From Paenibacillus sp. MAHUQ-63 (lineage in GTDB: Bacteria; Bacillota; Bacilli; Paenibacillales; NBRC-103111): a DNA stretch of 64,000 bases. Below are positions 1-7,658 of the stretch, piece by piece. Where the stretch lies: assembly GCF_028765165.1 (NCBI RefSeq), contig NZ_JARADB010000013.1:1-64000 (forward strand). Reading direction: 5' to 3'. The notes beneath the pieces are model-generated. The model did not search any database. It had not been told where the DNA came from and saw only the letters and a program-made list of their open reading frames with translations. The number at the start of each line of letters is the position of its first letter. Position 1 is the first letter of the stretch. The position numbers and the translations under genes were made by a program.

Positions 1-92
1 AAATCTGCAGAAGATTTCGCAGCAAAGGCTAAAGATGAAAACATAGAAAGAGCCATAGCAGATGTCAGCACTACGGAAAGAGTTTTCTTCAT
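1..92 (-). CDS. S-layer/SLH-type secreted protein, N-terminal fragment (cut by window edge)
   Basis: Only the first 30 codons are inside the window. They encode a textbook Sec signal peptide: MKK, a hydrophobic stretch (TLSVVLTSAMALSMFSSLAF) and an AFA-A cleavage site, then KSSAD. A strong AGGAGG lies at 105-110, 12 nt before the ATG. From memory, Paenibacillus S-layer proteins with N-terminal SLH domains start in almost this way, and the next gene is also an SLH protein, so an S-layer or SLH surface protein is the best inference. The SLH domains themselves would lie outside the window, so any other exported protein with this signal peptide remains possible. Confidence 0.7.
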   Translation of the reverse strand, partial: MKKTLSVVLTSAMALSMFSSLAFAAKSSAD

Positions 93-273
93 AAAGGTTT
101 GTTTCCTCCTAATATTTTAAGTTTTTTGTTATAAAAACTTATAACCAACGGGACGACATTCGAACCATCTTGCTAGATGATCCGTGTAGCTACGCGTCTA
201 TCACCTCGTCTACATGACTAAGTATACGTGAGTGTATACATTATTTCATTGATAAGAAATTTCCAATTCGCAA
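93..273 (-). promoter_or_regulatory. Untranslated leader/promoter region of the S-layer-type gene with two small hairpins
   Basis: No gene is visible here. Directly before the ribosome binding site is an inverted repeat, GTTATAA (128-134) and TTATAAC (139-145), with a 4-nt loop. Further upstream is GTATAC (222-227) and GTATAC (234-239) with a 6-nt spacer. Long structured leaders are common for S-layer genes and can stabilise the mRNA; a role here is inference. I could not place a confident -35/-10 pair. Confidence 0.35.
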
Positions 274-276
274 GAA

Positions 277-316
277 TAAGAAAAAGACTGCATCCGATAG
301 ATTCGGATACAGTCTT
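277..316 (-). terminator. Rho-independent terminator of the large SLH gene
   Basis: AAGACTG plus ATCCGA (284-297) pairs with TCGGAT plus CAGTCTT (303-316) around a 5-nt loop with one mismatch. On the minus strand the hairpin is followed by a T-rich tail (TTTTTCTTATT). It begins 14 bp past the stop of the SLH gene. Confidence 0.85.
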
Positions 317-330
317 CATTCATTTAAGTC

Positions 331-3300
331 TTATGGAATTTTCTTTTGCTGTTTCAGCACGCGATTAGCAATAGCTGCAGCCTGAGCTCTAGTCATATTT
401 CCTTTTGGATCAAAGCTGTAGGTTGGCTTCTTCTGCCCTTGTACAGGTGCATTCTCAATGCCATCCATTAATCCTGCCTTAATAACTGCTTCAACTGATG
501 CCAATGCATACGTATCGATATCACCTGCATCTGTGAATTGCTTTTTCAGGTTCGTTAACGATTTCGCCATATCCGTGCTAGTTTTCATGTTTGCTGCTCT
601 CTCAATCATAACAGCTGCATCTGCACGGCTGATAGAACTCGTAGGAAGGAACAGACCATTGGAATTACCCCTAACGATACCAGCACGCGCTCCTGCTTCG
701 ATATGCATGAAGTCATACAAACTACTGCTGTTCGGTAATCCCAAACCTCTTCGTACATCGGCGAATGTACCTTGGAAATTAGGATTCGTCGGATCATTCG
801 TATGGTACGTCGTATCCTCATTTACTAACGGAATATTGAAAATATTCACGAGCATTGTTACGAATTCGCCGCGCGTAATCGCATCGTTCGGTAAGAACTG
901 AGCCGGTGTTTTGTTGTTCATGATCCCTTTGGAGTACAGAATATCCAGGTAATCTCTCGCCCAATCATGGTTCGTTACATCATTGAAGCTGTTATCCATA
1001 TACATCACTTGGAAGTAACCGAAATTTTCTACAGGTACTTTGATCGTGTGCGTTTTCGGGTCTACAACACCACCGATGTTTTTCCAGCCCACATATTGGT
1101 TACCCGTACCGCTTGGATCTAAGAATGTACCAAACTGATAAACGGTAAGGTACTTCCAAGAATCATTACGGATTTCTTCATCATACTTAATGGTAAGTGT
1201 TCCACGCTCAGTAGGTACAACTAGATTCTTAATGTACCGGGAGTAGAACGCAACCTCACCTGGACCGGGAATTGTCGGTGAAGGGAGATTCCCACTGCCT
1301 TGCAATGCTTCTTTCAATGTGTCATTGGTACTGGATGCACTAACGTCAATGGATCCGCCATCAATCCAGAACAACTTGCTGGCTGGTCGGAAACGTCCTG
1401 TCGGCTCTTGCAGGAAACGGGAACCGGCTTGCGTCTCGGAAGCCTTGTCAACGCGGCCATCATCCTGGTTGGCGATACCAAATACTAATTTACGATCGGA
1501 AGTAATGAACTGTTCCGTTTGTGTGCGGTCATTTCTCATCAACTTCGTATCCTTCGGGAACGTCAGCGAGAGATCCCCATCGAATAAGCTCATCTTGGCT
1601 GCAAGAGTCGTGCGGTACTGCGCACCTTCGATAGGCGTATTCAAATTATTGAGAATGAATGTGCCTTTCGATTTGGCACTGCCTCGAATCACTTCGAACG
1701 TTACCGTGTTTTTGCCGGCTTTCAAGTTCGGTACATCCAAACGGAAAACGCCCGGAGAAGTCAATTTTGCTTCTGTCTTGTTGTAAATAATCGAATCCGC
1801 ACCGTCAGCTTGAATGACTACTGTTTGGTAGTTCGTATTGACGTTGGCTTGATCGATTTTATCCGCATTTTTAACAAAATTCGTTGGTTGAAGAAGTAGA
1901 TAGTCTACCGGCTGTTTCGTAACAGTGATCATTTTGCTAGTAGTGCGGCCCGTTTTATTCTTAGCCACTAACTCCAATACGTAATCACCATACGCATCCA
2001 GATTCAAAGCTGTTGTCAAATTGAACTTCGTAGTAATTTGGTTCCCGTCTAACGGATTTACGACTTGAGACAGCTGAGCTAACTGCGGTGTGGAACCAAC
2101 TGTAAGCGCAGAACCATTAGGAACGCTTCTTACATATAGAACAGCTGACGATGTCGGGTCAGAAGAGTTCAATTTGGCGTTCAACACCGTACCGGTTAAC
2201 TGGAGCTTATTAGATGTCGTCAAAAATGCGCCAGGTATTGAGCTAGCGGTGAAAGGCGTTACAGCTGGATCAAGAGCCAACTCTTCAACCATCGGGGCAA
2301 AATCACTCAATACAAAGATTTCATAAATGGTTTGTGTAACAAGTGTTTTGACGCCACCTGGTCTTAAATAAAGCGAAAACTTAATGGTTTTCTTACCATC
2401 GGCATCAAATAGCGTATTGAAAGCGGTAGATGGGATATTGAACGTGCCATCTATTTTGTTGATCGACGTACCTAATGCAATATTCGTATCATTTACGGAT
2501 ACTTCTACATCGTCATACCCGGTTGCCGGCATGTTAACGATTTTACCTGTGATACAAGGAGCAGCGCCGCTGGCACAAGTAATTTGGGCTGGGTTGCTGA
2601 CTACCTTACCGTTATAAAGACTGTTTACGATAACATATGGCGCACTCGAAATATTCAGCAGATACACTTTGGAACCTGCCATATTATAACCTGTTGTCGT
2701 ATTCCATGGAACGAGCGTCATCTTCGTAGCCCCATCCGGAATATCGTGAAGATCAATCTCTGCAACTCCTGCAGTGACTGCTACATCTCCATTATCGGCA
2801 AAGCCAGGGATAGTCACTTTAACTTTATTCGCATTCCCATTAACGTGGAATCTAAGCTTGGCAGGAAACTCGTTAATTTGATTCGTGCCTTGTTCAGTAA
2901 GCTTGACTTCGAAGCCTGTACCAGCGGCTGGAGCGAAATACTGTGCTGTATAATCGATATAAGGCAGATCAGGATTCACATAATTGAAAGAGTATTTCGT
3001 CGTATATTCGCCGCCAAGGCTGGATACGAACTTTACATTAATTTCTTGAGAGGTAGACGTACCGCTTAACGGAAGAATAGCTGAAATGTGATGCACGTCA
3101 TATCCCGTCCCCCCTGTCACAGTTGCGGGAACCGCCAGACTAGGAGGAGTTGGTGTAGTAACGACTGTATTCAGATTCAAATTTCCACCGAAAGGCGTCG
3201 ACACAGAACTGTCCGCGAAGGTATAGCGCAATGTTGTACCGCTACCCGCAACGCTGATATCGGCATACAAATAGTCTGGGCTCCCAGGCGTAATATTCCC

Positions 3301-4203
3301 TTTACTATTCTTCAAATCTGCTGTGAATACAATGTTGTTATCCGTATTGCTCTCTAAGCTAGGAACAGTCACCAGGGCTTTATCCGTATTCCCCGCCGCC
3401 TCTTTAAAACGGACTTTACCGTTAAACGCGAAGCCAAGACCATTATTATAAATGAAATTTCTCGTTGTCGTATAATAGTTTGTCGGGTTCTTCGCTACAA
3501 AGGTAACTTGGTTGTCACCCGGTGCCAGCGTCAAGTCCGAAGCTCTGCCGGTATTCATCAGAAAAGTAAAGATACCACCGGAGAAATTGGTTGCTTCATA
3601 GGTTGTTCCAGAGACAGTTGCGTCTATTTGATAAGCATTATTGGAATTACCCGTAATTGTAAGATTCGTATAAGGGCCCGTAGCTGGGTACATGCCGCCA
3701 TCTTGGAAATCAACGTCATTGATCTTCAAGTTCGTGATGTTGGAAACCGGTGTGAAATAAACCCAAGCCGGCTTGGAATCAACCGTCGACGTGCTTCCAT
3801 ATTTCACGATGATTTTGTTCAAGCCTTCGGTTAATTGAATATTTTCAAACGTGATTTGGTTGCTGTTGTTAGGGTTCTTAATCGCACGATTCGTTTTGTT
3901 CGGCGTCGTGACCCCGGTATTCATATTTTTAATTTCATAGAAAATGTTCGTAATCTGATCGTCGGAAATTCCGCCAATATCAGCACTAAGCGTAATTGGG
4001 TTTGCCGTAATTCTTGGAACTGCCGCATCCGAGAATGCAACGGGGTCCTGTACGACAGTCGTATCATTCGGATCCGTATGTACGTAGTAATTCGTAATAT
4101 TGATAACGGGCGCGGCCGAAGCCGTAAGTGGCGGTAACAAAGCCAACAGCATAGCAACCATAAGGCTAATGCTGATCCACTTGTTTCTTTGCTTGGTCTT
4201 CAA
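331..4203 (-). CDS. Large secreted surface protein with three C-terminal SLH domains
   Basis: 1290 residues starting at TTG, with AAGGAGG 8 nt upstream. Residues 1-30 are a signal peptide (KQRNK, then a hydrophobic core, then ASA-A). Residues about 30-1070 are Ser/Thr/Asn-rich, beta-type sequence with no family I recognise; they contain only one obvious cysteine pair (CASGAAPC), which could form a disulphide. Three SLH domains close the protein at about 1073-1124, 1146-1222 and 1223-1290, with TRGE, SRAD and TRAQ at the positions of the usual TRAE motif. SLH domains bind pyruvylated secondary cell-wall polymer, and the next genes make that polymer. Likely monocistronic, with its own promoter and terminator. 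Precise role (structural, adhesive or enzymatic) unknown. Confidence 0.85.
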   Translation of the reverse strand: MKTKQRNKWISISLMVAMLLALLPPLTASAAPVINITNYYVHTDPNDTTVVQDPVAFSDAAVPRITANPITLSADIGGISDDQITNIFYEIKNMNTGVTTPNKTNRAIKNPNNSNQITFENIQLTEGLNKIIVKYGSTSTVDSKPAWVYFTPVSNITNLKINDVDFQDGGMYPATGPYTNLTITGNSNNAYQIDATVSGTTYEATNFSGGIFTFLMNTGRASDLTLAPGDNQVTFVAKNPTNYYTTTRNFIYNNGLGFAFNGKVRFKEAAGNTDKALVTVPSLESNTDNNIVFTADLKNSKGNITPGSPDYLYADISVAGSGTTLRYTFADSSVSTPFGGNLNLNTVVTTPTPPSLAVPATVTGGTGYDVHHISAILPLSGTSTSQEINVKFVSSLGGEYTTKYSFNYVNPDLPYIDYTAQYFAPAAGTGFEVKLTEQGTNQINEFPAKLRFHVNGNANKVKVTIPGFADNGDVAVTAGVAEIDLHDIPDGATKMTLVPWNTTTGYNMAGSKVYLLNISSAPYVIVNSLYNGKVVSNPAQITCASGAAPCITGKIVNMPATGYDDVEVSVNDTNIALGTSINKIDGTFNIPSTAFNTLFDADGKKTIKFSLYLRPGGVKTLVTQTIYEIFVLSDFAPMVEELALDPAVTPFTASSIPGAFLTTSNKLQLTGTVLNAKLNSSDPTSSAVLYVRSVPNGSALTVGSTPQLAQLSQVVNPLDGNQITTKFNLTTALNLDAYGDYVLELVAKNKTGRTTSKMITVTKQPVDYLLLQPTNFVKNADKIDQANVNTNYQTVVIQADGADSIIYNKTEAKLTSPGVFRLDVPNLKAGKNTVTFEVIRGSAKSKGTFILNNLNTPIEGAQYRTTLAAKMSLFDGDLSLTFPKDTKLMRNDRTQTEQFITSDRKLVFGIANQDDGRVDKASETQAGSRFLQEPTGRFRPASKLFWIDGGSIDVSASSTNDTLKEALQGSGNLPSPTIPGPGEVAFYSRYIKNLVVPTERGTLTIKYDEEIRNDSWKYLTVYQFGTFLDPSGTGNQYVGWKNIGGVVDPKTHTIKVPVENFGYFQVMYMDNSFNDVTNHDWARDYLDILYSKGIMNNKTPAQFLPNDAITRGEFVTMLVNIFNIPLVNEDTTYHTNDPTNPNFQGTFADVRRGLGLPNSSSLYDFMHIEAGARAGIVRGNSNGLFLPTSSISRADAAVMIERAANMKTSTDMAKSLTNLKKQFTDAGDIDTYALASVEAVIKAGLMDGIENAPVQGQKKPTYSFDPKGNMTRAQAAAIANRVLKQQKKIP

Positions 4204-4335
4204 AGCTAGTTCCTCCTTATGTCATGTTATCAGCCATTCTTCCTTCATCTTCTAAACGCAGCCTTTCGACATCTCCTCCCAAATCCTGCTAAACTTCTAC
4301 ATGGTTAGACGCGGCAAAAGGCCAAAAGTTCTCGT

Positions 4336-4363
4336 ACCATACTTATCGGTCGAAAGCCGTCAA
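4336..4363 (-). promoter_or_regulatory. Sigma-A-type promoter of the SLH protein gene
   Basis: On the minus strand TTGACG is followed after 16 nt by TATGGT. The start codon is about 130 nt downstream, leaving a long untranslated leader, as is usual for surface-layer genes. Confidence 0.55.
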
Positions 4364-4401
4364 ATGTTTAGGGAAAGAAAATAAATTCACAAAATGGCAA
4401 A

Positions 4402-4432
4402 AAATAAAAAATCCAACCCGAAGGTTGGATTT
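4402..4432 (-). terminator. Rho-independent terminator after tagO
   Basis: AATCCAACC (4410-4418) and GGTTGGATT (4423-4431) form a perfect 9-bp stem with a CGAA loop, followed on the minus strand by TTTTTATTTT. It closes the tagA/tagO transcription unit, 39 bp after the tagO stop. Confidence 0.9.
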
Positions 4433-4470
4433 CGTCAATGAAATGACTATATCATAAGTGCATATAAATA

Positions 4471-5580
4471 TTATTTACCCATCCGGTCGCTCTGTACAGG
4501 CTTGCGGACAAGCCTCTGCAAGAAGTTCAAGACCGGCTTACGGCTCTTGCTGATGATCCCAATAGCCTCTGCTCCCACGAGCATGACGAGGAATAGGGCG
4601 ACGATGATCATAATCAATCCCCAGGTCGAGTCTTGCGAGATGAAGACCGAGCAGACGACCGCGCTGCCGCCGAAGACAGCGGCAATTCCATAAATGATCA
4701 GCACGCTTGTACGATGGGAGAAGCCGAGCTGCAGCAAGCAGTGGTGCAGATGGCTTTTGTCCGGTGCCGAGATCGGCAATTTATTCACATAGCGGCGCAT
4801 AATCGCGAAGAAGGTATCGGATAACGGCACGCCAAGAATCATAATCGGAATGAGCAGAGATACAACGGCGGCTTGCTTGAAGCCGAGGATCGAAAGTGTT
4901 GCCAATGCGAAGCCCAGGAACAATGCCCCCGAGTCGCCCATGAAAATTTTGGCCGGATGGAAGTTGTAGAACATGAAGCCAACGATGCTTCCTAGCAAAA
5001 TCACAGCCAGTAAAACAACAGTTACATTGTTCATCATAAGCGCTAGAATAAGAATCGTAGTGGTCGCAATACCGGATACGCCCGCGGACAGACCGTCAAG
5101 CCCGTCAATCAGGTTAATGGCATTGGATACGCCAACGATCCACAATATCGTAATCGGAATACTTAACCAGCCGATCGGCAGGTTCGTCTCTCCGAATGGT
5201 ATGTTCACGAGATCGATCTTGAGTCCAAAGGAAACGACGATGCACGCCGCAATAAGCTGTCCGAGCAGCTTCCATTTGGGAGAAAGTTGAAACCGATCAT
5301 CCAGGGCCCCCGTGATGACAATGACCAGCCCGCCAAGCAGCAAACCATAGGCTGCATTGGAGTTAATAGCATCAAGTGCTGGAGAGATGACGAAATACGC
5401 CCCGACGAATGCAAGGAAAATGGCTAAGCCTCCAAGACGCGGCATAATGCGGGTATGCACTTTTCGATGATTCGGGGCATCTACAGCTCCTACCCAGAAG
5501 GCAAATTTTTTGACCAGGGGTGTCAGCAGCACTGCGATAACGCAAGCGGCGATGAACCCAATCGCATATAATCCATACAT
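4471..5580 (-). CDS. tagO: UDP-GlcNAc:undecaprenyl-phosphate GlcNAc-1-phosphate transferase (TagO/WecA family)
   Basis: Integral membrane enzyme that loads GlcNAc-1-P onto undecaprenyl phosphate, the first step of teichoic-acid-like and secondary cell-wall polymers. The frame is open to 5652, but ATG at 5580 (MYGLYAIGF) is preferred: AGAGGAGC lies just upstream and the hydrophobic N-terminus begins there, giving 369 residues, typical for the family. Family motifs are visible: DDRFQLSPKWK near residue 95, NLIDGLDGLSAG and MGDSGALFLGF in the middle, and an HLHHCLLQLG segment near the cytoplasmic loop. About ten hydrophobic segments. Downstream of tagA and csaB; the context suggests that it primes the polymer used to anchor SLH proteins. 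Confidence 0.92.
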   Translation of the reverse strand: MYGLYAIGFIAACVIAVLLTPLVKKFAFWVGAVDAPNHRKVHTRIMPRLGGLAIFLAFVGAYFVISPALDAINSNAAYGLLLGGLVIVITGALDDRFQLSPKWKLLGQLIAACIVVSFGLKIDLVNIPFGETNLPIGWLSIPITILWIVGVSNAINLIDGLDGLSAGVSGIATTTILILALMMNNVTVVLLAVILLGSIVGFMFYNFHPAKIFMGDSGALFLGFALATLSILGFKQAAVVSLLIPIMILGVPLSDTFFAIMRRYVNKLPISAPDKSHLHHCLLQLGFSHRTSVLIIYGIAAVFGGSAVVCSVFISQDSTWGLIMIIVALFLVMLVGAEAIGIISKSRKPVLNFLQRLVRKPVQSDRMGK

Positions 5581-5711
5581 GTCTTCTTCACAGCTCCTCT
5601 TGTCTTGGTGGCAGGTGATCCGCCGAAGAGAATTATACTCCCATTTGTTCACAAATACTACTGCTAAATTTGTCTGAAATGACCGTTTTCAGCCAGTTTT
5701 CATAAAAATTT

Positions 5712-6500
5712 TCACGGTTTTGTGACTTTCTCTTTGTCGCGCATCACTTTCATCGCGAATTTGGGGAGTAACAGCATTCTCTTGTATCTCCACGGCTCCT
5801 GTAACAGGCGGTAGAACCATTCAAGACGCAGTTTTTGGAATAAAACAGGTGCCCTCTTTAGTTTGCCCGAAAGTACATCAAAACTTCCCCCAACCCCCAT
5901 CATAACGGGAACGCCTAGCTGATCCTTATACTTGCCGATCCAAGGCTCCTGATTCGCCGCCGCTCGCCCTACGAAGAGGAGATCCGGCGCCGCATCCACG
6001 ATGGATTGAATGACCTCGGCGTCCTGTTCGTCGGTGAAATAACCGTCGCGCACACCTACGAGTTGAATTCCCGGATATGCCGTACGAATTCGATCGGCTG
6101 CCGCTTGAATCACTTCGTTGGACGCTCCTAACAGATAAACCTTCCAGCCCTTCGGTTCGCCGACTTTCATCAGCTCATGCAGCAAATCGTAGCCAGGCAC
6201 CCGCTCGGCAACCGGTTCGCCGACATAACCCGCGGCCCAGACCACGCCTGTACCGTCAGGCACGATAAGCTCCGCGCGCTGCATCATGCTCATATAAGCG
6301 GGATCATCCAGCGCAGCCATAACCATAATGGGGTTGGCGGTGATGATTTGATGAGGCTGTCTCTGTTCAATAGCCTTCGTCAGATAGGCGACCGTATCGC
6401 GCATGCTCAGCTTGGAAACAGGCACGCCATAAATGCGCACTTTGGGCACAGCTTGGGCCGGTACAGCCTCAGAACGAGTCGTTGTTGTCGTTGAGCTCAT
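5712..6500 (-). CDS. tagA: WecG/TagA/CpsF-family glycosyltransferase (probable UDP-ManNAc transferase)
   Basis: 262 residues; ATG preceded by AAGGAAGAGAT. TagA-family enzymes transfer ManNAc from UDP-ManNAc to GlcNAc-PP-undecaprenol, the second committed step after TagO. Visible family signatures: ITANPIMVMAALDDP (about residues 58-72), AELIVPDGTGVVWAA with the conserved Asp, ERVPGYDLLHEL, and LLFVGRAAANQEPWI. The C-terminus is basic and amphipathic (RYKRMLLLPKFAMKVMRDKEK), as expected for membrane association. Its likely donor is supplied by the epimerase gene mnaA at 41.8 kb. Sits between csaB and tagO, so a role in SLH-binding polymer synthesis is the best inference. Confidence 0.9.
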   Translation of the reverse strand: MSSTTTTTRSEAVPAQAVPKVRIYGVPVSKLSMRDTVAYLTKAIEQRQPHQIITANPIMVMAALDDPAYMSMMQRAELIVPDGTGVVWAAGYVGEPVAERVPGYDLLHELMKVGEPKGWKVYLLGASNEVIQAAADRIRTAYPGIQLVGVRDGYFTDEQDAEVIQSIVDAAPDLLFVGRAAANQEPWIGKYKDQLGVPVMMGVGGSFDVLSGKLKRAPVLFQKLRLEWFYRLLQEPWRYKRMLLLPKFAMKVMRDKEKVTKP

Positions 6501-6548
6501 AATATCTCTTCCTTTAAATGACGTTGGAAAACGAATTTTGGTTGCTTT

Positions 6549-7658
6549 TTATTTTCTGTAAAATGATACGATCCGATTCGCAGGCAGCTGAGCCTGCGCC
6601 TTAAGCTCCTCAATCGCGGCTCGCTTGGACGCCGCCCAAGCGCTGGAGCCGTTCAGGAGGCCCAGCGCCTCCTGGGCAAGGGCGTCGGCATCGAAGCTCA
6701 CGGTCGATGCCGCGGCCTTCATGCCAAGCCTATGGAGGAACTGGTCGATCTTCGGATCGTACGAGATGCCCACCATAGGCACATACTGCGAGGCTGCATA
6801 AATCAAGGAATGCAGCCTCATCCCGATCAGCAGGTCGCACGCCGCGACCTGCGCGAGCATATCCTGCGGATGGACGATGCCCGGCACCATCTCCACCCGC
6901 CCTCCGTGATCGCCAAGCCGATCGATCACGTACTGCGAGGCCACCTCATCCGACGGGAGGTGGAAGGGCAAGAACCGCAGCCGCACACCGGTGTCGGCTG
7001 CGAGCAGCTTTGCCAAGGACCGCGAGAGAGCTTCCAGCTCCGAGCGGTCCTCGTTCCAGAAGCGGACGGACACGCCGACCGTCCGCACACCCTCCGCCGA
7101 CCCGTGAGCTCCAGCCCCGCCGCGCAGCGGCAGGCCCATGACCGGGTCGGGCACGACCGTGATGCGCTCCCGCGGGAGGCGCATCGAGGCCAGCAGCTCC
7201 GCGGACTCCGTGTCGCGGACGGATACATAGGCGCAGCGCTTGAACACGCTGCGGATCCAGCCGTCGAACATCCGGCGGTTCACCGGGCCGATGCCCTGCG
7301 AATAGATGAAAGTGGGCTTGCCGAGCCACTGGGCGATCTTCAGTACAGCCAAGTAATAAGGGATGGTCTTCGAGCTGGTCGCATCCTGCAATAAGCTGCC
7401 GCCGCCGCTGATGAGGCCGTCCGCTTCCCGCAGCGCGCGAAGAAGCGCGCCGGGCTTCATGCGATGGTAAGCCTTAACGCCGTACATCGCCGATGTTTTC
7501 TCCGGATCGGCCGACAGCACGATCGGCTCGATCTGTAAGCCCTGCTCCCGCCCCTGCTCCTGCAATGCGAACAGGATCGACTGAAGCACAGCTTCATCTC
7601 CGCTATTATCGAAGCCGTAGTAGCCGGATAGCGCTATTTTGACAACTCTGGCACCCAA
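6549..7658 (-). CDS. csaB: Polysaccharide pyruvyl transferase CsaB
   Basis: CsaB ketal-pyruvylates the secondary cell-wall polymer; that modification is what SLH domains recognise (established for Bacillus anthracis and Paenibacillus alvei). 369 residues from a TTG start: AAGGAG lies 9 nt before TTG at 7658, followed by GARVVKIALSGYYGFDNSGD, whereas the longer ATG frame from 7688 has no ribosome binding site. Signatures: the N-terminal GYYGFDNSGDEAVL loop, GGGSLLQD, IYSQGIGPV, and the C-terminal GMRLHSLIYAA and GISYDPK segments of the pyruvyl-transferase family. It overlaps the end of the upstream membrane-protein gene by about 25 bp, suggesting translational coupling. The C-terminal half is noticeably GC-rich. 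Confidence 0.93.
   Translation of the reverse strand: MGARVVKIALSGYYGFDNSGDEAVLQSILFALQEQGREQGLQIEPIVLSADPEKTSAMYGVKAYHRMKPGALLRALREADGLISGGGSLLQDATSSKTIPYYLAVLKIAQWLGKPTFIYSQGIGPVNRRMFDGWIRSVFKRCAYVSVRDTESAELLASMRLPRERITVVPDPVMGLPLRGGAGAHGSAEGVRTVGVSVRFWNEDRSELEALSRSLAKLLAADTGVRLRFLPFHLPSDEVASQYVIDRLGDHGGRVEMVPGIVHPQDMLAQVAACDLLIGMRLHSLIYAASQYVPMVGISYDPKIDQFLHRLGMKAAASTVSFDADALAQEALGLLNGSSAWAASKRAAIEELKAQAQLPANRIVSFYRK

Noticed and set aside
4204-4380. Riboswitch in the leader of the large SLH gene
   Set aside because: The leader is long, but no conserved block of c-di-GMP, SAM, TPP or other classes I know was seen; only a promoter is supported.
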